From NCBI GenBank assembly GCA_022497155.1, contig MU385732.1:372001-436000 (forward strand): a DNA stretch of 64,000 nt, read 5' to 3'. Positions 32,923 through 46,065 of the stretch are shown piece by piece (position 1 is the stretch's first letter; each line of letters starts with the position of its first letter). The position numbers were made by a program, and so were the translations under genes. The notes below the pieces were generated by a model, which was given only the letters and a program-made list of their open reading frames with translations, was not told the origin of the DNA and ran no database searches. The stretch is from Whalleya microplaca. Lineage: Eukaryota; Ascomycota; Sordariomycetes; Xylariales; Xylariaceae.

Positions 32923-35900
32923 CTAGAATCGCGAAGACGGGCTAAATTTCTTCTGAACTGTCTCGGCCAAGCTATTCTCTCGACTTTGGGACTCGTGGTC
33001 AAGCAAATCCCCGCCGGCTAGTAATGCCATTACGCTTGCGATGCTGGTTGGACTCCGTGGGAGGATATTAACACGTGGCATCATAACCCAACTTGCTATG
33101 GATAGAAGAAGAACCACCGCCAAAATAGCTTCCAGTATGCGGGTGGGCCGAGACTGTTGGATCACGCGTAAAGGGCCGACAGCATTCGTCACATTAGCAA
33201 CATAAGTAAGCCTTGCATCATTTGCGGTGGAGATGCCCTCCGGGGGATTCAGAAGCGTCGCGTTGGTGAGATCGGACGGATTCCGATATTTAAAATTTAG
33301 TTGCTGTGCCCTCAAAATGCCGTGGTGGAAGAGAATAGAGTCTCTGACTGTTTGGGTTTGTCCCAAGTCCGCTAACGTAAGATTGGGGATGGCATATCGA
33401 GAGGTCGTGATGAGTGCGAAAAAGGGGTCTATCGAGAAAAATTCTGGGTTCAGGTGCATCTCGGATTCGTATAACGTGTTCTCGTATAGGCTTGGCAAAG
33501 GAAAAACCCCATTCTCGGTGTGTATCGGGCAGACCGAAGCATGTGCAGATGCCTCGTCAGGACCGGGAGGTTCGCGCGGATCGATGCGAAGTTCGTCCCC
33601 TTGGAATCGCACGATAACGTTAACGACCTCTAAAGTTTCGTTACACGCCATTGCTTGGAGACTTTCGACCGAGCTATTTGATTCGGCTGTAGACTTCCTC
33701 ACCCGACCCCAAGCCCAAACCATACATGCATTTGTGCGCGTATCGGACTCCATGCTCCCTGCGATAACCGATTCTGTATCGGCTATTCCAATTTCAAGTC
33801 CGAGCTCTCCTGTACAATTGTAGCGGTGCTTGCTACTTCCGGTTAGATCCGAGAACTTTGGAGTCGCCCAAGATCCCTCGACTATATCAATTGTATATCT
33901 CTCTGCTCATAATATCTACAAGAGAACCGGGATCGTACTGCCGGTATCAATGCATCCACTGTCATCGTAGACAGGTTCAAGCCTTTTTCTTCAATTATCC
34001 GTTCCTCGTTGTCTTGGAGAGAATATCGAGGAAATGCAAGATTTTCATAGGTGAATGCCGGGTACGATTGGTTTCCAGCTAGGACCAAATTTGATATCAT
34101 GGTGTCCATATTAACCATCGCCTCGATGGTATCATTGGGGCCAAAGTCATAGCTTATATTACCAGAAAACGAATCAACCACGCATAGATGTGCTACTGCG
34201 TTTAACGGGACTGGGATGACATCAAACAAGGAGCTGGCAAGTATTGTAAGAAATGCTGCAATAAAGGCAGCAATTGTTGCAGTGGAAGCAGTACCACTCC
34301 TGATGCGAAGCTCTGTTAGAAGAGCCGTTGGCATCATCTTGTCTAACAAGTCGAGGTCAATCGTTCGTTCTGCTATTGCCTCCTTTTGTAAGTTGAAATA
34401 CGGCACCATAGCTCGGGTCTGAAACTCTATCGAAGATAGGTTTAGAGACAGCAAGCTTAGCACAGCCGCTGGCAGAGTTGTCCAGAGGTAGTGGATGGTA
34501 CTACTATCGCCCGCCAAGCCGAGGCCAGTGTTCTGGATAGACTTCCGAAGTAGAATCTCCATTGCAATAACAAGTCCAATAATAGTGGCACAAGTAGCAG
34601 CGCGAGCGGCGGGATGGAGGGGAATGGGATACACAACCTTGCCTCTTTGCCGGGTCGGGTGCATCCGTTGTGTTTTGAGTGCCTCTGGTTTTGGCGCACC
34701 GAGGATAGTGAATCTCCCTTGAATGCCGCTACGACATGTGATATTGCATAGACGCGTTTCCATCTCTCGTGCTGTTGACCACCCTGACTCAGTTAGGCTC
34801 TCCATTGCCGTCGAATGAGGGGTGACTATTGAAGCAGTGCCAGATATCGTGTAGGGATTATGCGGTAAGAAACCGGCTGTCGGTGCTATAAAATATAATA
34901 CGACCCCCAAGACTACACATGCACCGATAAGCCCGGTCATAGTTTGACCAACAGATTCGTGAACGATCAATCGATTTTGGTGCGTAAGGACGGTCGCGGT
35001 CGATGGCAGTGACGCAGGTTCCATGAGTCTTGTGTGGGCGATGAAGGCTGCATATTGCCGCCAAACTTGTTTGACAGATTTCTCCCAAAAAGCATAATCC
35101 AGGGAGGTGGGCTCGGATATCTCACGATTGACACGAGATAGTATATCCATTGTTAAAGGGTCGGTTGATACACTCGCGTTGACGAGCCAAATGTCTCCAG
35201 GATAGAAAGTCCCGTCGTCGAGATATCTGAACTGGCTTCGTGACCCCTTTTGTGCATCATATAGAGCATCCATGATATCCCAAGCACGAACATTCGGCAG
35301 CGACTTTGGCGCTCCGCCTTGATGAGCGGTAAGACTCGGAAGGCTCGTACCGTTCTGTACCAATACCCCAGGAGTGATGCCGTAATTCGGTCTACATAGC
35401 ATCTGTGTTGAGCTTATTACGGTTCCTTTACCTTCAAGAGAATCATCTTCAGGGAAAGGGTGATACATGATATTTCCGAACATAAAGGCCAGTCTGTTTT
35501 CATGAGTGCTCTCTGGAGATGCATTACTCTTCGCCGATGAGTTACACGATCCAGAGCCGAGGCGAGCGAAAGGGTATGGATCAAGACCAAATTTCATGTT
35601 GGTGGAGAATGCTAGGCTGTAGTCAGCAGATCTGACTGTGAACTTTTGATGAAATCGACCCTCGTCGCGGCCTAGATCAGAAAGTACATCGTCGGATTGT
35701 AGGGTATCGTTGAGTTCCAAAGTTGCATGATCACACTCCATATCCGCCAAGAACGTGTCCACGACTGTGTGAAGTTCTGCGTCCAATGGTAAGCCGGATG
35801 TGTTTAAGCTTTGATAGGCATGTTGCGATGTGACCCCGTCAGGATACGAGAGATTATTCCAAAGTAGACCCTGCATGCTGCAATAAGGCAGCGAGCCTCC

Positions 35901-36723
35901 GAGATGTGATTCCCCCCAGCTGTTCAAGCCATTTCTAAACTGGGTTGCTAGCGTAATTGGATAATACTCGATGAAGACTTGGGTAGGTATAAGACTAATC
36001 AAACTCGTAGACACTATGATAGTAGCCATAAGCAGCAAGGAAATGGACGTCGTACAAGCAACCATCCAGTCCCGGTTCCTTACAGCCTTACCCAAGGCCA
36101 CTGGTGGAAGCATGGATACGTAATCCAGTAGAAGCGTGCGGTTGGTATTTGCGTAGCCTTTGGACAGGTTAATCCAAGGCACCGTCATCTTAGCCTGAAA
36201 GTCAACACGGTTCCAGACCCCAAGCAGGAGAGACAGGATGGCCGTGGGTCCGAATGTCCATAGATAATCTACCGGGCCTAAAATCAGAGACTGTTTTCTT
36301 CACACGTGACATGAGTCAAGAAATTACCCTAAGGAGTACCCAATGAGAGACATTGGGTATTTCAAGTGGCATATCTTGGGCATTGAAGGCTGCAAGTAAC
36401 GAAGAAAAATGCTTACGAATGTTATCCTGCGATCTTGCAAGCCCTTGGTTCCTTTTAGATGTTGATATCAATATTTGAAGCGAAGCGATAATCGCACCAA
36501 ACGAAATTAGAAATATGCAAAATACTCGTCTGTACAGGTAACGCGGACGCCACGGTAAAGGCTGTGAGCTCTTGAAGCCTGAGATATTTGAAGATGGTGC
36601 AGGCACTGGCTTTCGGGTGGAAGCTGTGTTGAAACCAGTCTGGATAATCTCGGGAGCCTCTGCATCCTGGACACGTCTTGTTGGACTTTGGCTTTGGACT
36701 TCAATCATCTCACCAGAAAGCAT
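32923..36723 (-). CDS. DUF3433-type fungal integral membrane protein, apparent frameshift near 33880
   Basis: Exon 1 (36723-36340) encodes a disordered head and a first membrane unit (WRPRYLYRRVFCIFLISFG). A 49-bp intron (36339-36291) joins it to SLILGPVDYLWTFGPTAILS at 36290. Exon 2 runs to about 33882 and contains the duplicated DUF3433 architecture. One unit has KMTVPWINLSKG and VSMLPPVALGKAVRNRDW; the second unit, later, has IHYLWTTLPAAVLSLLSLNL. Large N-glycosylatable lumenal segments separate the two. The frame stops at 33882, but a different frame carries on at once (DIVEGSWATPKFSDLTGS, then to PRSPTSIASVMALLAGGDLL and a stop at 32923). That tail completes the expected length, about 1240 residues in total. 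No intron of normal size fits, so I infer a one-base frameshift or sequencing error. Function of the family is unknown. Confidence 0.68.
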
Positions 36724-39485
36724 CAGAAGCTGTATGAAGAAACTGGGGTAACGTGAACACTGGAGCGCAGCTTCTCTTCGAACTCACTGAGCTTGGGATC
36801 TTATACTGATTCCAAGCATTATCACGATGTTGTAGCACCAATGAGGCTTCTGAAACTGTATCCGACCAGATATGGAACATCCTGTGATTTGGGGTCAGAA
36901 TGGATTCTTCCTCATCACCAAGAGATAAGCAGTAGCGAGTCATATTGCCAAGAATGGTGCCTGAGAGGCGGTTCGACAAGATTGATGCCGCCTTGGAGGA
37001 TTGCAATTTAATCAACTTCAAGCAAGTCACGGTCAACTATATATGAAGAGTCGTCAAGAGGCTATTTATATATAGGACGAATGCCAGCTCTTCAATGCAG
37101 TGATACAAGGTTCGTTTTTTTCGAACGCGCCAATACTGGACCCCAAAATGGACCCCTACTTTACGGAGCAAATTGCTAAGTCGATGAGATTTACACTACG
37201 GCTCAGTGCTGTCGCTGCGCCTCTGGTATAGTGGTACCAGGATAACATCATGTCTACTCAGAGATTCAGAACGTATCGACAATAGTGATCCGCTTGAGAG
37301 TATCCGGACGGAGATAATCGAAACGTTTTAAACAACTATATTCATGGCTAAAACAACTATGTTAAACTTAATAGTAAATCTACTTACTCCGCGGTATATT
37401 TTACTAGTGAGTAGCTATAAATATTCTATATTTTAAACCCTTAGACAGTTATTTGTAACATCATCAAGAGAGTTTTTTTACTCCGGCTTTTTTCATAATA
37501 AAAATATCAACTTATAATTCATCACAGTATGTCAGCAACTGCAATAGCCATAGTTATCTCACAGGCCTATCGAACAAGGACTGGGGGCCTCTTGACCTCC
37601 CCTCATTATATAAAGGAGGCCTTGCCCCATTCTACTATAGCAGGCAAAGATTCAGTGCCCTTATCACCTTACCCTATAGGTTAATATACTACTTATGTCT
37701 GACTACTACCTGGCAGTGACAAGCAGTCCGCAGCTTGGCTAAAATATCATCCATTTTCCCCTTCAGCGATTGAATACATTCGGTCGTGCCACGTCTCGTC
37801 CCAAAGCAACATGAGTCTCGTCCGGTGGCCAGGTAGCTCGATGTGCATGAGCCGGGTATACCTTTACTTACTCACGAATTCATGGATATTTTGACCAAAC
37901 AGTCTACTAAGCGTGTCCTATAAATACCATTTAATGTAATCCTCTGCAGTTCCGCCATTCTATAACTCATCAACACTCTTATAAGTACTTTTTATGGCAT
38001 ATAATCAAAATTGATTGCGCTAATAGGAGTTCGGTTCACTTTGATGGACGATCGTTATGCCGTATCCATCAGTCCCCTGACGACATCAAAGCGCGCGACA
38101 ACTCTGCATCAGAAATTCCGACTTTATTTCAAATGTCTATGATGTATATAGTATTGGTGATATATATGTCACCACTGATATTTCGCGAGGTACTTAATTA
38201 CTATAACGAATTAACAAATATATCGGATATTGCCACTGAACGATACAAGCGCCAGCGTTACTCTGAAGCATAAAATGAAAAACCTACATCTTATTAATGT
38301 ATCATGTTTATATACAGCAAACGGCCGGCTGACTAGCCAGAAAGTTCGGTTGAGTCAGCACCATATCCAACTTCCTCCTTCAGCTCAGGATCTGCTATCG
38401 TGCGAATTGCGGCTACCTGTGTGATTGGCCATTATTTGGCTCTTCCGATGCAGTCAATCCTAACCACGCATTGTGCATAGTGCATCCGGTCACTGATCTG
38501 GGAATTGGCAGACCGACACGGACACGGTGGCTTCCGTTGTCAGATATCGTAAGTACATGCATGTGGTCGTACGTCCGCGCCATCCGCGCGGCAAAGCCTT
38601 CAGCGATCTACGTCAGCGCGCCTGGACTCTTGGCAAATGCCAGCTGTGTACATTTACAGGGACTTAATGTGGCACGCTAGCAACGGGCCCTGGCAGATAT
38701 GGCGATCAGGCGAGAGCTAAATTAGACTGCTTTCGATGATTCAACCGTCACATATCCCCTCTATTATAGCTCCCCTATATAAAGTAATTCCTCAGCTTTC
38801 TTATCTCTGGATTGCAACGTTTCAGGCTGGCTCTTCGGCATATACGCAGTACACCACTTAAGCATATTGGGGGCATGCTTGCATAGGAAGACACGTAACC
38901 GGCTCGGCTACTCGTTCGCTTCTGGTTGAAGGATTCGGTATAATACAACCAAAGAGCAGTTGGTCCGAAAGAAGTCTAGGCCGCAGCCGTAACACTGTGC
39001 CATCGATTGCTTCCATCCATCGTTTGCCCCGCGGGATTTCAGTTCACCCAATTATGTCGTTCATATGGCCTTGGGAGCTTGGGAAGCTCATTTACAGCGC
39101 CGCAGCCACGCGATTGATGAATCCTTTGCTTTGTAGAAGCTCTGCCGATTTGTTATAACTGCAGTTCCTGATTGACACACCGAAACGATCGAGATTACCA
39201 GGAAGTTTCGTTGCCAAGGCCTTGAGATTCCCCCTGGTGTTCCCACTGTGTTGGTTCATTTATAAACTCTGCTCTCGCTGCCTTGGAATGAAACTGCAAT
39301 ATTTCTTAATTTTCAGAACTTTGTGCTACAGGTAGGCTGAGGTAGCTGTTGTAGTAATACATACAATTAGCTACAATGAGTTCTTCTGCCCAGAGGAATT
39401 CTGCTGCTCTCGCATGCTTCTAAGTACCGGTTTCTCACAGTATAGGTGTTTCTCATAATGTTTAATTTTGGCTCCTGATATTCAG
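36724..39485. other. Long AT-rich intergenic region, about 2.8 kb
   Basis: No gene supported. AT-rich at 37.3-37.5 kb and 38.1-38.2 kb. Short open frames have no motifs or splice logic. A CAP/leader-like pyrimidine stretch precedes the kelch gene at 39486. Confidence 0.45.
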
Positions 39486-41425
39486 ATGCCCTCCATGAAA
39501 GGCTTATATATGCCTTTCGTGCTACTCTTGGTGCTGGGATGCCTGGGAGGAATTGCAAATGGGGCCAGACACCTCGCTACACGTGGCGCTGATAATCCCG
39601 GGCCTGATACCTTCATCCGATATCAATTCCCTTCAGGTTAGACAAGCCACCATAATCAAGACACCTCTTTTCGAGGCGAAGAAAAATGCCTGACCTTCGA
39701 GTTTAGTTGTGGTATTAGGCGACTACGCCTACATAGATGGGGGCGAGATATTTTCGCGGGTTAATGGTACTGGGTCGGAGGCATCCACATCTGCGCACAC
39801 TGGTATGTCTGCCAATGCAAACTCTAAGGTTCTCTATTAACCAACAAAAGTGAGCACTACGCTGTCTCTTGGATTGAATCAATCATGGACGAACGAGACG
39901 GTCGCACTGCGCTCAATCCCCAAGGCAGCACCTTTGCTAAGTCGGCAAATTTATTGGATTAATCACGGTATCAAGACATTCTACACTTGGGGAGGTATGG
40001 CATCCGGATCCGCATCACCACCAGCCAACGAGCTTTGGCGATTCGCCGCGGATGGCTCAGGCGGCGGACAATGGTTCCAAGTCCCACAGGGCGACTATCT
40101 TGATTTCTCGCGGCTCGTTCGCCCCGTCGGCGCTGCCTTTACGCAAAGCGCTGATGTAGGCTATGCTCTTGGCGGAGAGGTTACTTCAAAAACAGACACA
40201 TCGATTCAGAAGGATGACCCAGGATATGCTTTACCGGGACTCGTATCATACAACTTCGAGACGGGTCAGTGGAAAAATACCTCCTCAGCTGAGTATCAGG
40301 GGTATGGGACAAGCCTGAACGCACGCGCTGAATATGTGCCATTTGGTCCGAATGGTTTGTTACTTTTCTTAGGTGGTGCCGAGGCGCCCGTCGACGCAGA
40401 AGCAGGAAATGTCGACCAAATCAGTTGGGATACCCTCACGCTACACGATCCGGTAACAGGGAAGTGGTACACCCAAGCGACGACGGGGACACGACCACCC
40501 ACGGTGGAGCGCGCATGTAGCGTCGGTATTAATGGACCTAACAACACTTATGAGATGTAAGTCTTCCTCTTGAATTCGCTTGGCACCATTGAAACGAAAA
40601 CATAGAATGGGATTGGTTAACGGGCATAGTTTCATGTATGGCGGCGTATCAGACCACACAGGAAATGCTTCTTCTGAAGTATACGTGCTCTCGCTACCTG
40701 GCTTTGTATTCTTCAAATCCACTTCTGATGGTACTCCACGTCGCGATCATGACTGTGCGGTGGTCGGTAAAAGACAGATGTTGAGTGTGGGAGGCACCGA
40801 CGGCGGACGCGATTCTAATTCTTCAGCCGCATCACCCGATCCGTGGAAACAAGGCCTCGGAATTTTCGACATGAGTAAAATGGAATGGACCAAATCTTAC
40901 GACTCTGGGGCAGCAGACTATGAGAGTCCAGCCGTCCTGGATGAGTGGTACAGACGTGGGGGCATGGATTTTGTGAGTTGGAAGAGTGACGAAGTCAAGA
41001 GGCTATTTATCAATGGCACTTCAACTACATACGGTGGGGGTAGGAATTCTCCAACAAGTAACCCATCGGACGGCACTCAGCAATCAACACTTCCTACGGG
41101 CGCTATTGTAGGCAGCACCGTGGGAGGTGTCCTAGTACTCACCAGTGCTGGCGTTATCATATTCTCGATGCTACGAAGACGTAAACGTCGCCGCCACCGC
41201 CCCCGCAACACAATAGACAGTACGATAGAAGAGTACAGGCCAGAACCATGGCCGAAATCAGATCCGTGGCGATCTCCTACACCTGGAGCAATGAGCAGTC
41301 CAACACCAGTGGAAATAGACGATACGACGCCGGTGGAAATGTATACCAGGCACGCGGGAATGAACATAACACGAGCAGAACTAGACATTACTCCTGTAGA
41401 AATAGACTCTAAGCCGGTAGGATGA
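39486..41425 (+). CDS. Kelch-type beta-propeller protein with signal peptide and C-terminal membrane anchor
   Basis: Four exons: 39486-39636, 39707-39802, 39851-40556 and 40606-41425, phases consistent, 590 residues. A signal peptide (MPSMKGLYMPFVLLLVLGC and on to NGA) is followed by kelch-like blades: VVLGDYAYIDGGEIF, FYTWGGMASGS.PPANELWRF, AFTQSADVGYALGGE, GLLLFLGGAEAP and HSFMYGGVS...EVYVLSLPGF. Near 500 lies one membrane helix (GAIVGSTVGGVLVLTSAGVIIF), followed by an RRRKRRR stop-transfer and a cytosolic tail with PTPVEI/TPVEM repeats. Secreted or cell-surface kelch proteins of this layout are common in Pezizomycotina and often have unknown roles; cell-end or galactose-oxidase-like functions are only guesses. 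No Cu-ligand set is visible. Confidence 0.8.
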
Positions 41426-42059
41426 ATACCTAACCACTTTCAGCAGTTTCAAGGCTTTCGGTTCTCAGGGATCCGCAGGGGTTTGCGAACTTCTCACTGT
41501 GACCTCTCAGCCTACGGCGGCAGACATAGCTAAGGCAAATTAACAGAATACCCATAATCTATAAATACTAATTGATAATCACTTATTATAGCTTATATGG
41601 TAAGATGGCGTATATCAAATAGCTTGGCTTGGGATCAGATATCGTTGCTACGCCTCTCTGCTGACGCCAATATGTACTTCGTAGAAGTGGACCGATTTGC
41701 GATTACCTAGTAAACCCATATTAACAGAAGTGAAAACCACATAATGCTACATAGGGAAAATATAGGCATCTCATACAGAACTAATATAATAGTGATCGGC
41801 GCGACAAAGAACTATGCCTAGTTTAAATGTATCAATGAAGTGTATTCCTCACGACCTTTTGGCTTTGAAATGCACTTCTTGCCAACTGTCACGGAATAAA
41901 ACAACGAGCGAATATATGAGAAGGAAAAAATTCGATTCTAAAAGAAGTATCTCGCGAGCCTCGTGAATCTATAGTAGTGCTAATAAGATAGAGTTAAAGT
42001 ACAATTCAAGGTGTATGTAAGTGGCTCATGGCTTCTTCTCCACATGGTCTTGGTACCTA
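41426..42059. other. Intergenic region between convergent genes
   Basis: AT-rich, shared 3' flank of the kelch gene and the minus-strand secreted protein gene. No gene seen. Confidence 0.5.
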
Positions 42060-42914
42060 TCACAACCCCTGTGCGATTATCATCCCAACATCAAATACAA
42101 TCTCGTTAGTAATCGCGTCTCTGAACAATGCGGTTACTTGGCTGACGTGCTCGTCCCCAATTCTATGGGCCAGGGCACTCAGGAGGGTTGCCCACGTGTC
42201 AGCATTAGGAGTGTGCTCAAGGGCACCCATTCTGTTAAATGTGAGGAAAAGTTGATGAGGGTTTAAAGTTTGCCGGGTCATCCCATGGGAACGAATCTCT
42301 TGTGCCAGCGCCCTGGCGCCGGCGGGAACAAGGCCGGTGAGGAGCCCGCCGGTAATAGTTGGCACTTGCGTCCCAATAGGATACCCATAGTTGAGTGCAG
42401 CAAGGACGAGGGTTCTCCCGGCGATGCGGATAGTATCACCGGGACTTGGTGCTCTAGAGGCACTGAAATCGGCGCGAGGAGCAATGACGTCTCGCTCGAT
42501 TCGAGACCGGGGCTTAAGCTTCTTGGACCCTCCGCCCACGGTGACGCATCCGTATCCTACGGGACCAGGCTTAGTTTGTGGATTGCCCAGAGCCTTCACG
42601 ACCAGATTCGACAAGTCCATGAACGGCTTTGCCGAGTCGGGAACGTGGGCTGAGACAGCGACAATGCCATCATGCATTTGGCAATCCACGTTTGTGATTT
42701 TAAAATTGGCGTAAGCATCGGTAAATCCCTTGATGCCCTTGCAGGCGTGGGGGTATTTTTTACTGTCTATGCCGACGTAATCAATCTCAGCCCTATATCT
42801 ACCGCTATCCATACGGTATTGGTAACATTGCTCGAATGTGAAAGTTGGTCTAGCTACCACGACAGCTGAAACGTAGGCACCAATAGCTAGTTGACTAAGT
42901 GTAATCAAATGCAT
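42060..42914 (-). CDS. Secreted protein of unknown function
   Basis: A 284-residue single-exon frame. It has a signal peptide (MHLITLSQLAIGAYVSAVVVA, cleavage near 21) and a Cys-containing N-terminal domain (QCYQYRMDSGRYRAEIDYVG, HACKGIKG, NVDCQMHDG, GYGCVTVGGG). A Lys/Arg-rich linker (KKLKPRSRIERD) that could be a Kex2-type processing site separates it from a helical C-terminal domain (MTRQTLNPHQLFLTFNRMGALEH and ALAHRIGDEHVSQVTALFRDAI). Four early cysteines could form two disulphides. I recognise no family. The size, signal and basic linker are compatible with a small secreted, possibly proteolytically matured, protein, but this is inference from composition only. Confidence 0.6.
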   Translation of the reverse strand: MHLITLSQLAIGAYVSAVVVARPTFTFEQCYQYRMDSGRYRAEIDYVGIDSKKYPHACKGIKGFTDAYANFKITNVDCQMHDGIVAVSAHVPDSAKPFMDLSNLVVKALGNPQTKPGPVGYGCVTVGGGSKKLKPRSRIERDVIAPRADFSASRAPSPGDTIRIAGRTLVLAALNYGYPIGTQVPTITGGLLTGLVPAGARALAQEIRSHGMTRQTLNPHQLFLTFNRMGALEHTPNADTWATLLSALAHRIGDEHVSQVTALFRDAITNEIVFDVGMIIAQGL

Positions 42915-45404
42915 TTTGAACGGGGAGTTTATGGTCTAATGTGAGGGACCAAAAAGGGACATTCAAGAAAGTATTAAGGCAGACAAGGAGATCCTGTAGG
43001 ACAAGCTTTGGAAGAAGAGTAGCAGGAAATGGGATAAATGATGATGATACTAACATGAAGCATTGGATCGCTTTTGGAAATTCTCCAGCTTCTTTTATCT
43101 ACATACTTCGTTAAGATTTGCATATAAGATTACATAGGAGACAAAAATAGCATCGTGCTGGCGTTGCAATAGTCGATCAAGGATCATCAAGCCTTTGACT
43201 CCACAATATCAGCATCTTGGCATAGGTTGTTAAGAAAGTGTGGAGGTTTGAATACAACTTACTATTCGTTGATCTCTTTACGATGTCGAGCTGTTATAAA
43301 CTTAGCATAAGAAGTACTCCATCAGATAAACGTGTATTCTATACATGACAGAATACAACCATCCATAGCCTCTATACGTTCGCTAAGTATCAATAGTTGA
43401 AGTCGTACAGCAGTGAACGAATAATAAGCCATATTCACACCTCCACATTTTCAAGTATCCTCGCTGCTCTCTAAATCAGGTTATAATCTATAATTTGTTC
43501 TAATACATTCGAACCTTGGTACTCTAAGAAAGCACACATGGATGCACATACACAGCCATCCTCATCGGTGTCCAGCACTTGTAATGAGCCAGGATAGGAA
43601 AACTGTTTATAGAAAGCTCCAAGGGGCCCGATATTGTAAGAAGCAAAGGTCAATAATAGAAACTTGGTACAGCACGTGAACATCTATCTTCAATTACAAG
43701 AGCAAATTGTAATTCATTGAGAACATTTGGGTACTGCTAATATACCATATCGTTAATTAAAATGACAAGTATGCCTAGTCTTTATTCTCTTCAATATTGT
43801 TGGTCATCTTGTAATTTGAGTCTAGGTACGCTGTATGGAAATTGGTACTTAAGAGAAAGGTAATAACTACTCGCATATACTCGTGTCGGTGCTACTGGTG
43901 TAATTCCATGAAGATATATTTGATTCATTTTCAGCTTGATCTATACCGCCATCGTCGTATACATCTACATTCTTGACCTAGTTGAGTGAAAGAAATTGAT
44001 ATATAATCCGTAACTTAGTTAATCATGCTCTTTGTATAGACTTCATCGGCTGGAGTTCGGTTCTGCAAGAAGTTGAAAGTAGCTCGGTTGTTATGGTAAC
44101 CCTCTTTATAATTCATCGGATGTCTGTGATACTAAAGAGCACATGGTACATGAAGTTGTGTTCCAACAAATGTACAATATTTTAATAAACGAAAATGATT
44201 AAGAAATCGGCAATGAGATTTGTGAGCTTCTATAGAAAGCAATAGTCACATATCTCCTCATAAAAGCTATTTGAATTGTGTATAATGTATAATTGCTGGT
44301 CCTTCTAATTCTAGTCGATATTCATTCACAAGGTTTAAGGTAGCTTGATAACTGTAGAATTTGTGAAGAAAATGGACTCATACCGAGAGAGATAGTTATT
44401 AGAGTAGATCTATGTGGTGGGGTATGTTTGTGGGATGCTTACAAGGAAGTTTGAGGGACCATCACGGGCTCCTACCGCCTGTTCTGAAATAATCGATATC
44501 TTGAGAAGTCGAGGGCTCACGAATTAACTTCATTTACACTTTATTATTCCTTGTTTGACGGGAAATATTATCAAGGGTCTCAACAAGGTAGTCAATGTTG
44601 ACAGGAGTGTATTGATGTTAAATAAAGCCGGCTAGTTCGGTTGCAGCTTGTCTCTCTGAGAAGCGAGTAAGATGACAATGACTACCAAGATGAACATGAC
44701 GAAGACAACACGTAAATTTTAGTAGCTAGAGCCTTTAGTTGGACTATTGTCATGTATGGTTGTGCATCGTGTCGTCAGGCGTCCTTTTATCTACATTCTT
44801 AGGAGTAGCTGTAGACCCCCCCTAGTTGCTAAAGGGCGAATGTCTGTTTGCTAGATCTGGTGCTGGCTACCCCTTCCTAGCAGCTGGGTTTTGGCGACAG
44901 CCGCATGTGTGCATTTTCTTCATGGCTAAACAAGTATCTTACAAGAACATATTCTGCTCTTTGACGTGACATGGTTATCTTGGCTGTATTGGCACGCCCT
45001 CGTGGTACTTCCCACTAGCAAATGGATGTATAGTTATATCCTATATCCTAGACCCTCGTAGAGCACTTTAAGGTGTTGCTGACCTCCTGTCTCTTAACTT
45101 CCCCTCTGGCCTTCTCGATATACTCTTTACTAGAGTTCTTAATAGAGGCCTCAAGACCAGCTTCGTATGATTGTAGGTCTGACTAAGGGCTTCAATCCGC
45201 TTTCGGCGCAACCGAAGTCGAATTGATGCCTGCTCGAAATGGCAGTAAAGAAGCAACTCAACAGGAAGACTCGGAATTCCGTCAAGAGTCCCGTGCTGCT
45301 AGAGCTTATGCCAGCTGAGCCGTTGGTTTAGGAAGCCTGTGCAAGTGAATATTCCAGTGGAAGAAACGACCAGAATCTCGAATCGAGATATTGACGTTTT
45401 CCTT
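42915..45404. other. Long intergenic region, about 2.5 kb
   Basis: AT-rich, no supported gene, no clear repeat. The 45.06-45.26 kb minus frame has no motif and no splice partner, so I leave it out. Confidence 0.5.
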
Positions 45405-46065
45405 TCACTTCCCACCCATGGCTATTTTCTTAGCCTTCTCGAGTAGTAATCCACTTTCCCGACCTAACCTGCGTTTACCGTCTCGTCCTGGGGTGCGCGC
45501 TTTCACCATAGCCCTCCTAAACTTCTCCCGCTCGGCCAATTTACGATTTCGCTCCTGGTTCCGTCTCTCAATCTCCTGCGCGCGCGCCTCGGTCTCGGCC
45601 TTGTTGTGTTCTGCGTCTGCTACGGCCTTGTCAAAATAGCCAGGCTTGCGCGGGTTCTGTTTGCGCCGGCGTCGAGGGCGATCACCTGATGGAGGCGGCG
45701 AGGATAGTTCTGGTTGCTCATCCTGATCAAGCATTGCTTGCCGCTCAGGATGAAACTGCGGTTCATCTACATCTTCTTCCGTGGCGGCCGTGCTAAGCTT
45801 GGAAGCAACTTCTTCAGATGCCTTGATCTTCTTGTATGCCTTCTTGACTTTGGCCTTGTGTATGAGATCCTTCTTTATTTTGTCAACTGAGAGGTATGTG
45901 TCAGTCATATTACACGGCTCAGGTGAGATTAGGGACGCTTTATGAACCTTTTCGCTTCCATGGACCATCCGGTAGATTCTGCGGTCCAACCCGAAAACCC
46001 TTACGATGCTTTTTAGCGGCTGGGCCTGCTGTACTATCCGATTCAAGGGCTCGTTTCGGTGCCAT
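45405..46065 (-). CDS. FYV7: rRNA-processing protein Fyv7 homologue
   Basis: Two exons, 46065-45948 and 45886-45405, with a 61-bp intron. Splicing joins GFRVGPQNLPDGPWKRK to VDKIKKDLIHKAKVKKAYKK, which is the Fyv7 N-terminal signature, and gives 199 residues. The middle holds an acidic/Pro segment. The C-terminal half is a basic coiled coil (KPGYFDKAVADAEHNKAETE and on), ending RRAMVKARTPGRDGKRRLGRES.LLLEKAKKI, the conserved Fyv7 tail. Fyv7 is a nucleolar 40S biogenesis factor acting in early pre-18S rRNA processing with the small-subunit processome. The unspliced longer frame upstream has no support. The gene sits about 700 bp from the left edge of the AT-rich element and is intact. Confidence 0.85.

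Noticed and set aside
36710..37036. Minus-strand frame upstream of the DUF3433 gene as an extra N-terminal exon
   Set aside because: No fitting splice junction; the downstream ATG at 36723 already gives a normal N-terminus.
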